DNA of 64,000 nucleotides from Curtobacterium sp. S6 (GTDB lineage: Bacteria > Actinomycetota > Actinomycetes > Actinomycetales > Micrococcaceae), in assembly GCF_000710345.2 (NCBI RefSeq), contig NZ_JHEL01000015.1:434001-498000 (forward strand), in the 5' to 3' direction. Below, piece after piece: positions 57,252 through 64,000 of the stretch. How positions within the stretch are numbered: position 1 is the stretch's first letter; every line of letters begins with the position of its first letter. The notes beneath the pieces are model-generated. The model saw only the letters and a program-made list of their open reading frames with translations. It was not told the origin of the DNA and searched no databases. The translations under genes and the position numbers were made by a program.

Positions 57252-57634
57252 GTCAGTCGCCTTTCCCTGCCGCGTCGATGGTTCCCTCGGATATTTCGAG
57301 GTGTGGCGACTTCGCTGGGGCGAATCGCCGCCAGCTCAGGTTTCTCGGCGTCTGCTGATCCGCCGTCCGGCCTCCCGGGAACGACCATGCCGCACCCACG
57401 GAGGGCCGCTGGGTCACACGGGACCGAATAGACGGCACTCTAGCATGTGCTCCAAATCACGAAAACTCCTTGTCAACGGCTTGATGAAGATTTACGCTTT
57501 TGCGATAAGGAAAGCCGTTTTCGCATGTTGGAAACTTACAGACCGATCCCCCGTTGAACGTTCGGCACTCGACTCCCCACCGCGGGCTCGTCGCCTAGGG
57601 CCAGCGTTCAGCCACGAACTCGACGGAGAGACAG
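57252..57634. other. 383-base divergent control region of the deaminase and NCS2 permease
   Basis: No gene is seen. On the permease side a promoter with -35 TTGTCA (57470-57475) and -10 TACGCT (57493-57498), 17 bp apart, lies in an AT-rich patch. Around it are an inverted repeat AACGGCTT/AAGCCGTT (57475-57482 with 57512-57519) and two related 10-mers, CTTTTGCGAT (57497-57506) and GTTTTCGCAT (57517-57526), exactly 20 bp apart. These look like binding sites for a regulator that is not coded here. Confidence 0.5.
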
Positions 57635-59233
57635 ATGTCGGCAACCAAACAGTCGTCGCAGGAAGATCACGCCGCGGCCGTTCTTCCGGAGAATGAGAAA
57701 CTCCCGATCGCCAATTCCTTCGCCTACGGGCTGCAGCACGTGCTCACGATGTACGGCGGGATCATCGCGGTCCCGCTGATCATCGGCAAGGCGGCCGGCC
57801 TGGACGGCAATGGCATCAGCGTGCTGATCGCCTCGTGCCTCTTCATGGGCGGGCTGGCCACGATTTTGCAGTCATTCGGCGTTCCGTTCTTCGGCTCGAA
57901 GCTGCCGCTTGTCCAAGGCGTCTCGTTCTCCGGGGTCGCCACGATGACCTCGATCCTCGCGGGCGGCGACGGGCTGCCCGAAGTATTCGGCGCGGTCATC
58001 GTCGCCTCGGTGATCGGTTTGCTCGTCGCGCCGGCCTTTGCCCGCATCGTCCGGTTCTTCCCGCCGGTGGTCACCGGCACCGTCATCACGACGATCGGGC
58101 TGTCGCTCATGCCCGTCGCCGCCGGCTGGGCGATGGGAGGGGATGCGGAGGCGGCCGACTACGGCAGCGTCCGGAACATCCTCATCGCGGTGGGCACCCT
58201 CGCGGTCGTCCTGATCCTGAGCCGGATACCGATCCCCATGGTCTCCCGGTTGTCGATCCTTCTGGCGATCGTGGTGGGAACCGTCGTCTCGCTCATCTTC
58301 GGCTGGACCGACTTCTCGCACGTGCTCGATCGGGGAATTCTCGCGGTGCCTCAGCCGTTCGCCTTCGGCATGCCGAGCTTCTCGGTCGCCGCGATCGTGT
58401 CCATGTTCATCGTCATCATCGTGACCTTCGCCGAGACCACCGCGGACATCATCGCCGTCGGCGGCATCGTGCGGACCAAGGTTGACTCGAAGCGCATCGC
58501 CAACGGGCTGAGGGCGGACATGCTCTCCTCGGCCGTCTCGCCGGTCTTCAACTCCTTCACGCAGTCGGCCTTCGCCCAGAACGTCGGGCTGGTGGCGATC
58601 ACGGGCGTGAAGTCGCGGTTCGTGACCGTGGCCGGCGGTGCCATCCTGGTGGTCCTGGGCCTCCTTCCGGTCATGGGCGGCGTCGTGGCAGCCGTACCGT
58701 CGCCGGTTCTGGGTGGCGCGGGCGTTGTCCTGTTCGGCACCGTGGCGGCCTCGGGCATCCGAACCCTCTCGAAGGTCGAGTACGAGGGCAACCTCAACAT
58801 GATCATCGTGGCCGTTTCCCTGGCCTTCGGCATCATCCCGGTCGTCGAGCCGGACTTCTATCACGACTTCCCCTCGTGGATCGGCATCATCTTCCATTCG
58901 GGGATCTCGTCGGCCACGTTGATGGCCGTCCTCCTGAACCTGGTCTTCAACCACATCGGCGCGCGGAATAAGGACCGGACGAACCGCTCGGTTTTCGTGG
59001 CCGGCACGGGCCGCGTCATCCGCTGGGACGACCTGGAACGGCTCATGAACAACGAGACGATCTTGGCCGATGGGGAGTCGATCAAGGACGTGACCATTGT
59101 GGACTCCAACGGGGAGGAAGTCCCCGTGGTCACGGCCCGCCAACACCAGATCGTGGTCGAGGCCGCCGAAAACGGCGAGGTCACATGTCAGGACGACATC
59201 CGCCGGGTCATCAAGGAGAACGACGAGGAATGA
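57635..59233 (+). CDS. NCS2-family nucleobase permease
   Basis: A 532-residue membrane transporter for xanthine, uric acid or uracil. About 14 hydrophobic segments cover residues 30-440. Family signatures are LQHVLTMYGGIIAVPLIIG at the start and FAETTADIIAVG and NSFTQSAFAQNVGL (the substrate-binding QN motif region) in the second half. The C-terminal 80 residues are hydrophilic (DDLERLMNNETILADGE) and longer than in most NCS2 proteins. The ATG at 57635 has GGAGAG upstream. Its neighbour suggests purines or oxidised guanine as substrate. Confidence 0.88.
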   Translation: MSATKQSSQEDHAAAVLPENEKLPIANSFAYGLQHVLTMYGGIIAVPLIIGKAAGLDGNGISVLIASCLFMGGLATILQSFGVPFFGSKLPLVQGVSFSGVATMTSILAGGDGLPEVFGAVIVASVIGLLVAPAFARIVRFFPPVVTGTVITTIGLSLMPVAAGWAMGGDAEAADYGSVRNILIAVGTLAVVLILSRIPIPMVSRLSILLAIVVGTVVSLIFGWTDFSHVLDRGILAVPQPFAFGMPSFSVAAIVSMFIVIIVTFAETTADIIAVGGIVRTKVDSKRIANGLRADMLSSAVSPVFNSFTQSAFAQNVGLVAITGVKSRFVTVAGGAILVVLGLLPVMGGVVAAVPSPVLGGAGVVLFGTVAASGIRTLSKVEYEGNLNMIIVAVSLAFGIIPVVEPDFYHDFPSWIGIIFHSGISSATLMAVLLNLVFNHIGARNKDRTNRSVFVAGTGRVIRWDDLERLMNNETILADGESIKDVTIVDSNGEEVPVVTARQHQIVVEAAENGEVTCQDDIRRVIKENDEE

Positions 59234-59243
59234 TCGCCGCCCC

Positions 59244-60134
59244 CTAAACTTGGCAGGTCCGGCACCAGTACAGCTTGCGACCGGCCATGTCTTCGACGGT
59301 GATCGAGTCTTCTCCGCAGACTCGGCACCGTCGTCCGGCACGGCCATAGACGTAATTCGCGTGCTCCGGCCAGGCGTCGGCCACCTCGACTCCGGGTCGG
59401 TGTTCCGGTGCCGTCGTGACGATGCGCCCCAGCTGCACGCCGGTGGTCATCAGTGCCACCGTGTCCCGCCACAGCATGCCAACCTGAGCGGGCGTCAGAT
59501 CCCGGGCTGGACGATGCGGCTCGATTCCGGCCCGGAAGAGTGACTCCGCACGGTAGATGTTGCCGATGCCCGCGATGACCTTCTGGTCCATGAGCACCGC
59601 CGCGATCGGGCGCGAGCTCCGGGCACAGGCCTCGTGGAAGGGTTCGGGGTCGGCCGAGGGGTCGAGCGGATCCGGGCCGAGGTTTCGACGGACCTCGGCG
59701 ACCCCCGTGGGTTCGAGAATCCGGCAGGTCGTCGCACCGACCAGGTCGGCCCAGCCGTGCTCCGATTCGAGCCTCACTCGAGTCGTCGCCTTCGGCGCCG
59801 GAGGGTCCAGGTAGTCCTCACCGGTCGCCTCGGACCGTTGCTCTCGCTCGCCAATTTTTCGGGGCGCGCCGATGGACGAGGCCGCCCGGAACGTCCCGTC
59901 GCCGCCGAAGGTCCACGCCCCGTACATTCCCAAATGCACGTTGAGGGTGAGCCGGTTGTCGAACTCCAAGAAGAAGTGCTTGCCGACGGCCGCGGCGGAT
60001 ACGGCCCGTGCCCCGTCGATCAGGGCCGCGCCCTGCGCAAAGCGACCTTGTGGGCTCGAGGCCCGGAGCCGCTCCCCCACGAAGACGTCGTCGAACTGAC
60101 GGGCGAGCCGGTGAATCGAATGTCCCTCGGGCAT
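59244..60134 (-). CDS. Formamidopyrimidine-DNA glycosylase / endonuclease VIII (Fpg/Nei) family
   Basis: A 296-residue DNA repair glycosylase/AP lyase. It begins MPEGHSIHRLA: Pro2 is the catalytic nucleophile and Glu3 the partner; MPEGH points to the Nei rather than the Fpg branch. The helix-two-turn-helix (VIAGIGNIYRAESLFRAGI) and the C-terminal zinc finger (CRVCGEDSITVEDMAGRKLYWCRTC) are complete. It removes oxidised bases. It ends 11 bp from the convergent NCS2 gene. Confidence 0.9.
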   Translation of the reverse strand: MPEGHSIHRLARQFDDVFVGERLRASSPQGRFAQGAALIDGARAVSAAAVGKHFFLEFDNRLTLNVHLGMYGAWTFGGDGTFRAASSIGAPRKIGEREQRSEATGEDYLDPPAPKATTRVRLESEHGWADLVGATTCRILEPTGVAEVRRNLGPDPLDPSADPEPFHEACARSSRPIAAVLMDQKVIAGIGNIYRAESLFRAGIEPHRPARDLTPAQVGMLWRDTVALMTTGVQLGRIVTTAPEHRPGVEVADAWPEHANYVYGRAGRRCRVCGEDSITVEDMAGRKLYWCRTCQV

Positions 60135-60177
60135 ATCTCATGCCTCCCGAGGCCCGGGCACCGGACGCCGATGAACC

Positions 60178-60672
60178 CTAGTCATCCGTCTCGAGATGCT
60201 GCCCGACGATACGACCCGTGTTCTCGTATTCCTCCATCTGACCGATGCGCCGGACGTGGCGCGGTTCACCGGAGAACTCGGTCGCGAGGAAGACCTTGAT
60301 GATCTCGAGGGCTTCTTCGACGCTGTGCTGCCGCCCCCCGACGGCCACCACGTGTGCGTTGTTGTGCTCGCGGGCCAGCGCCGCCGTGTCATGGTTCCAG
60401 GCCAGCGCCGCGCGGATGCCCGGAACCTTATTGGCCGCCATCTGCTCGCCGTTTCCGGACCCACCCAGGACGATGCCCAAGGAATCGAGCCCGCGTTCTC
60501 GGTCGGCGCGCACCCCCAGGGCCGCATTGATGCAGAAGCCCGGGTAATCGTCCAATGGGTCGAATTCTTTCGGCCCGTGGTCCACGAGCTCGTACCCGAG
60601 CTTCGTCAGTGACTCAACGAGGTATCGGCTCAGGTCAAGCCCGGCATGGTCGGTGGCAATGTGAACACGCAC
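60178..60672 (-). CDS. rpiB: Ribose-5-phosphate isomerase B
   Basis: A 164-residue enzyme of the RpiB/LacAB fold that interconverts ribose-5-phosphate and ribulose-5-phosphate. HIATDHAGLDLS at the start, GSGNGEQMAANKVPGIRAAL in the middle and the glutamate catalytic-base position of actinobacterial RpiB fit the family; the usual Cys of E. coli RpiB is not seen, as in mycobacteria. The GTG at 60672 has GGACGGAAA upstream. It is followed 43 bp downstream by the Nei-type gene in the same direction. Confidence 0.93.
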   Translation of the reverse strand: MRVHIATDHAGLDLSRYLVESLTKLGYELVDHGPKEFDPLDDYPGFCINAALGVRADRERGLDSLGIVLGGSGNGEQMAANKVPGIRAALAWNHDTAALAREHNNAHVVAVGGRQHSVEEALEIIKVFLATEFSGEPRHVRRIGQMEEYENTGRIVGQHLETDD

Positions 60673-60785
60673 GTAAGTTTCCGTCCTCAGAGATTTCAAG
60701 GGTGACATCGTGTGGATGAGTCAAGCCTACCGGCTCCTGTAATAGCCTGAGACTCAGACCGATTCCTCTTCGAAAGGCGGAACTC

Positions 60786-63332
60786 ATGCCAGGACTCAAC
60801 CTGACGCGCCAGGAAGCCACCGAGCGCGCGGACATCGTGACGAAGGTTCACTCCTACCGCGTCGACCTCGACCTGACCGTGTCGGAGAGCGTCTTTCCTT
60901 CCACGACCACCGTCTCCTTCGACGCCGTGGCGGGCTCATCCACATTCATCGACGCGATCACGCATCGCGTCGCCTCCGTCGTCCTCAACGGCCGGGAGCT
61001 CGATCCCGCGGAGGTCTCCGACGGCGTCCGGATCCAGCTTCCGGACCTTGCCGAGCACAACGAACTCACCATCGCCGCGGACGCCATGTTCACCAATACC
61101 GGCGAGGGCCTCCACCGCTTTGTCGACCCCGTGGACGACGAGGTCTACCTCTACACCCAGTTCGAGGTTCCCGACGCACGTCGCATGTTCGCGGTGTTCG
61201 AGCAGCCGGATCTCAAGGCCGAGTTCACCTTCAGCGTCAAAGCGCCCAGCTCCTGGACGCTGATTTCCAACGAACCGGTCGAGCACCGGGAACAGGGCGA
61301 AGGATCCGACGTGTGGACCTTCGCGACCACGCCCCGCATCTCGTCGTACATCACCGCGCTCGTCGCCGGGCCGTATTCTCGCGTGTCCGACTCGGTGACC
61401 TCCGCCGACGGCCGCACGATCCCCCTGGACATCTACGCTCGCCGCTCGCTCATGGAATACCTCGATCACGAGGACATCTTCGAGCTGACCAAGCAGGGCT
61501 TCGAGTATTACGAGCGACAGTTCGGGGTGCCGTACCCGTTCACCAAATACGACCAGCTCTTCGTCCCGGAGTTCAACGCGGGCGCCATGGAGAACGCCGG
61601 GTGCGTGACCATCCTCGAGGACTACATCTTCCGGTCCAAGACCACCGACGCGATGATCGAGCGCCGCGCGATCACCGTCCTGCACGAGCTGGCCCACATG
61701 TGGTTCGGCGACCTCGTGACCATGAAGTGGTGGAACGACCTCTGGCTCAACGAGTCCTTCGCGGAATTCATGTCGCACCTCAGCGCCGCGAACAATACGC
61801 GGTTCACGAATGCGTGGACCACGTTCTCGGCCATGGAGAAGACCTGGGCCTATCGCCAGGACCAGCTGCCCTCGACGCACCCGATCGTCGCGGACATCAA
61901 GGACCTCCACGACGTTCAGGTGAACTTCGACGGCATTACCTATGCCAAGGGTGCCTCGGTGCTCCGGCAGCTCGTCGCGTGGGTCGGCCAGGAGGAGTTC
62001 ATGAAGGCCCTGACCGAGTACTTCGGCAAGCACTCCTGGGGCAACGCAACGCTCATCGACCTCATGACCGAGCTGGAGGCCACCTCCGGTCGCGAGCTGA
62101 GCTCGTGGTCCCGGGCCTGGCTCGAAACGGCGGGCGTCAACACGCTGACGCCCTCGGTCGAGACCGACGCGGACGGCCGCATCGTCCGCATCGAGGTCAT
62201 CCAGACCGCTCCGAATGAGCACCCCACCCTGAGGCCGCACCGCATGACCGCCGGCTTCTACGAGCTGGTCGACCAGAAGCTGGTCCGGGTGCACGGCGTG
62301 GAATTCGACGTCGACGGAGAGCGGACCGAGATTCCCGACGTGGCCGGGCGCCCCCGTCCCGCGGTGATCCTCCTCAACGACCAAGACCTGGCCTATGCCA
62401 AGGTCCGACTCGACGACGTGTCCTTCTTCCACGCCAAGACCCAGCTCAGGAACTTCGAGGAGTCCCTCCCCCGTGCCGTCGTGTGGAGCGCGGTCTGGAA
62501 CGGCACCAGGGACGGCCAGATTCCGGCGCGCCAATTCGTGGAGATGCTGCTGGATAACATCGACGCCGAAACGGACTCCACGACCGTCTTGACCCAACTC
62601 CGCAACCTCGCCACGACCTTGCGTTGGTACGTCAGGCCGGACGCCCAAGAGGAAACCCGGGAAAAGGCCGCCGAACGCCTGTGGGAAATTTCCCAGGGCG
62701 CCCCGGAGGGCTCGGATCGCCAGTTGCAGTTCGTCCAGGCATTCGCCTCCCACGCGACGACCGATGAGCAGCTCGACATCCTGGAGGGGCTGTACAGCCA
62801 GGAGATCACGCTGCCGGGGCTCGAGATCGATACGGATCTGGCCTGGAAGCTCCTGACCGGGCTCGTGGCCGCCGGCCGCCGGACCGCGGCGGACGTCGAC
62901 GAATTCGCGGCGCGTGACAACACGTCGACCGGCGCCCAGCGGGCCGCGCAGGCCCGCGCCGCCGTCCCGACGGTTGAGGCGAAGGAAAAGGTGTGGGACA
63001 TGGTCGTCGACCACCACGACCTCCCCAACGTGATCCAGCGTTCCGCGATCGCCGGCTTCAACGCCACCAGCCGGGACGCCCTGTTGCGTCCCTTCGTGGA
63101 CCGCTATTTCGCCTCGATCGAGCGGGTCTGGACGGAGCTGTCACACGAGATCTCCCAGCAGATCATCACGGGGCTGTTCCCGCAGATCGCGGACCGAGAC
63201 GTCCTCGATGCCGCGGAAGAGTTCCTCGTTCAGCTCGGCGACGGCAAGGATTCGCTCCGCCGACAGGTGATGGAGGGCCGCGACGTCATCGAGCGGGCGC
63301 TGCGGGTCCAGTCCGCCGACGTCATGTCGTAG
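60786..63332 (+). CDS. pepN: Aminopeptidase N
   Basis: An 848-residue M1-family zinc aminopeptidase that removes N-terminal residues from peptides in the cytoplasm. The substrate-recognition motif GAMEN is at 266-270, and the zinc motif HELAH is at 300-304 with the third ligand Glu in NESFAEF about 20 residues later. The C-terminal ERAP1-like helical domain completes the family's usual length. The ATG at 60786 follows AAAGGCGGAA. It is divergent from rpiB, 113 bp away. Confidence 0.96.
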   Translation: MPGLNLTRQEATERADIVTKVHSYRVDLDLTVSESVFPSTTTVSFDAVAGSSTFIDAITHRVASVVLNGRELDPAEVSDGVRIQLPDLAEHNELTIAADAMFTNTGEGLHRFVDPVDDEVYLYTQFEVPDARRMFAVFEQPDLKAEFTFSVKAPSSWTLISNEPVEHREQGEGSDVWTFATTPRISSYITALVAGPYSRVSDSVTSADGRTIPLDIYARRSLMEYLDHEDIFELTKQGFEYYERQFGVPYPFTKYDQLFVPEFNAGAMENAGCVTILEDYIFRSKTTDAMIERRAITVLHELAHMWFGDLVTMKWWNDLWLNESFAEFMSHLSAANNTRFTNAWTTFSAMEKTWAYRQDQLPSTHPIVADIKDLHDVQVNFDGITYAKGASVLRQLVAWVGQEEFMKALTEYFGKHSWGNATLIDLMTELEATSGRELSSWSRAWLETAGVNTLTPSVETDADGRIVRIEVIQTAPNEHPTLRPHRMTAGFYELVDQKLVRVHGVEFDVDGERTEIPDVAGRPRPAVILLNDQDLAYAKVRLDDVSFFHAKTQLRNFEESLPRAVVWSAVWNGTRDGQIPARQFVEMLLDNIDAETDSTTVLTQLRNLATTLRWYVRPDAQEETREKAAERLWEISQGAPEGSDRQLQFVQAFASHATTDEQLDILEGLYSQEITLPGLEIDTDLAWKLLTGLVAAGRRTAADVDEFAARDNTSTGAQRAAQARAAVPTVEAKEKVWDMVVDHHDLPNVIQRSAIAGFNATSRDALLRPFVDRYFASIERVWTELSHEISQQIITGLFPQIADRDVLDAAEEFLVQLGDGKDSLRRQVMEGRDVIERALRVQSADVMS

Positions 63333-63381
63333 GTAGGGGACGCATTCGCGTCGGCCGGGCTCGTCGTTGCACTATGGAGGC

Positions 63382-63777
63382 ATGACGAGTCCGGCCTCTC
63401 CCGTTCCCACGATGTACGAACAACTCGGTGGTCACCCCGCGATCCAACGCCTCACGACCGAGTTCTACCGGCGCGTGGAGAACGACCCCGATTTCAAGGC
63501 GCTCTACCCGGAATCCGATCTGGAACCCGCCCGCCGCCGGCTCGAGATGTTCTTGGAGCAATACTTCGGCGGCCCCACCACCTACAGCAAGGAACGGGGG
63601 CACCCGCGGTTACGGATGCGGCACGCGCCCTTCACGATCGACTCCTGGGCACGGGACCGGTGGCTCACGCACATGCGCGAGGCCCTCGACTGCCTGGAAC
63701 TTCCGCCCCTGCAGGACGGGATGATCTGGGGATATTTCGAACGTGCGGCGCACGCCATGACCAATACGCCCGGGTAA
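63382..63777 (+). CDS. Group II truncated hemoglobin (GlbO type)
   Basis: A 131-residue 2-over-2 globin. It has the phenylalanine-tyrosine region near the heme pocket (DFKALYPE), FLEQYFGGPTTYSKERGHPRLRMRHAPF with the proximal His, and the Trp of group II proteins in RDRWLTHM. This group binds oxygen and may protect against reactive nitrogen or oxygen. The ATG at 63382 is only one base after GGAGG, so a TTG at 63367 or the ATG at 63412 might be used instead. It follows pepN by 49 bp. Confidence 0.92.
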   Translation: MTSPASPVPTMYEQLGGHPAIQRLTTEFYRRVENDPDFKALYPESDLEPARRRLEMFLEQYFGGPTTYSKERGHPRLRMRHAPFTIDSWARDRWLTHMREALDCLELPPLQDGMIWGYFERAAHAMTNTPG

Positions 63778-63807
63778 TCGTTCCGCCCCGGAGCAGCCAT
63801 CGCGGCG

Positions 63808-64000
63808 TTAGAGCGCGGTCGCCGGCTTCGCAACGATGTGCCCGCGGGAGTTCGACAAGCGCCGCCACGGCCCATTGGCGTAGACGGTGAACCCTTCAGC
63901 GGTCTCGTTGAACCCCAAGACCGTGGCACCGAACATGGCCCCGCTGACGACTCCGTCTTCGGACTCCTCGCCCCAGATGCGCGACCGCACCGTGCTCAGG
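63808..64000 (-). CDS. C-terminal fragment of an unidentified gene (cut by the window edge)
   Basis: The frame is open from the stop at 63808 to the window end, giving at least 63 residues of C terminus. Segments such as SGAMFGATVLGFNETAEGF and ANGPWRRLSNSRGHIVA show mixed composition and no membrane segment. I do not recognise the family. The good codon use and tight convergence on the globin gene (30 bp) support a real gene. Confidence 0.5.
   Translation of the reverse strand, partial: LSTVRSRIWGEESEDGVVSGAMFGATVLGFNETAEGFTVYANGPWRRLSNSRGHIVAKPATAL

Overview
The window reads as chromosome of a high-GC Gram-positive actinobacterium, most likely a member of the Micrococcaceae or a close relative in the Micrococcales. 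The reasons are the dense high-GC coding with many GTG starts, the block rne-rplU-rpmA-obg-proB-proA-nadD-rsfS, the actinobacterial clpX/clpP2/clpP1/tig block with a ClgR-type operator, an isoleucine T-box of the actinobacterial kind before ileS, and MhuD-like and Rv2466c-like proteins. The genus cannot be fixed from sequence alone.

Layout. 1-2484 is the right end of an integrated element with visibly lower GC: a 5'-truncated DUF3037-like gene, a frameshifted ImmA/IrrE peptidase and a tyrosine integrase. 2.7-6 kb holds a lipoate-ligase-family gene, a SulP transporter and an SRPBCC protein. 6-10.2 kb is the class Ib ribonucleotide reductase operon nrdHIEF behind paired NrdR boxes. 10.3-16.6 kb has an App1-like phosphatase, a DASS transporter, a DtxR/MntR regulator and a Mn/Zn ABC importer. 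16.7-17.5 kb carries two identical tRNA-Ala genes around a MhuD-like gene. 17.5-33.3 kb is a long leftward housekeeping series (rsfS, nadD, proA, proB, obg, rpmA, rplU, rne, then ndk, a FolC-like Mur ligase, a DUF4233 protein and folC), interrupted by a rightward VKOR gene. 33.3-37 kb is ileS with its T-box leader. 37.3-45 kb is assimilatory sulfate reduction (siroheme synthase, cysN, cysD, cysH, sulfite reductase, sirohydrochlorin chelatase, with an SDR gene upstream). 45-50.6 kb has valS, an LssY_C membrane protein, a DsbA-like oxidoreductase and a small membrane protein. 50.7-55.3 kb is clpX-clpP2-clpP1-tig. 55.4-60.7 kb has tRNA-Pro, tRNA-Gly, an 8-oxoguanine-deaminase-type hydrolase divergent from an NCS2 permease, a Nei-type glycosylase and rpiB. 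60.8-64 kb has pepN, a truncated hemoglobin and an unidentified C-terminal gene fragment.

How the genes fit together. ATP sulfurylase (CysD/CysN) and an APS-type CysH feed sulfite to a siroheme sulfite reductase, and the siroheme genes lie in the same cluster. No sulfate importer is in that cluster; the SulP gene is about 32 kb away. The Mn/Zn importer, its regulator and class Ib RNR (often a dimanganese enzyme) lie within 10 kb of one another. The ClgR operator upstream of clpP1 suggests stress-activated proteolysis. I found no CRISPR array and no complete defence system. The less ordinary items are the element edge, a second degenerate FolC-like ligase beside folC, a MhuD-like protein lacking the family's heme-ligand histidine, and several regulatory leaders. 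Nothing here convincingly amounts to a new biological system.
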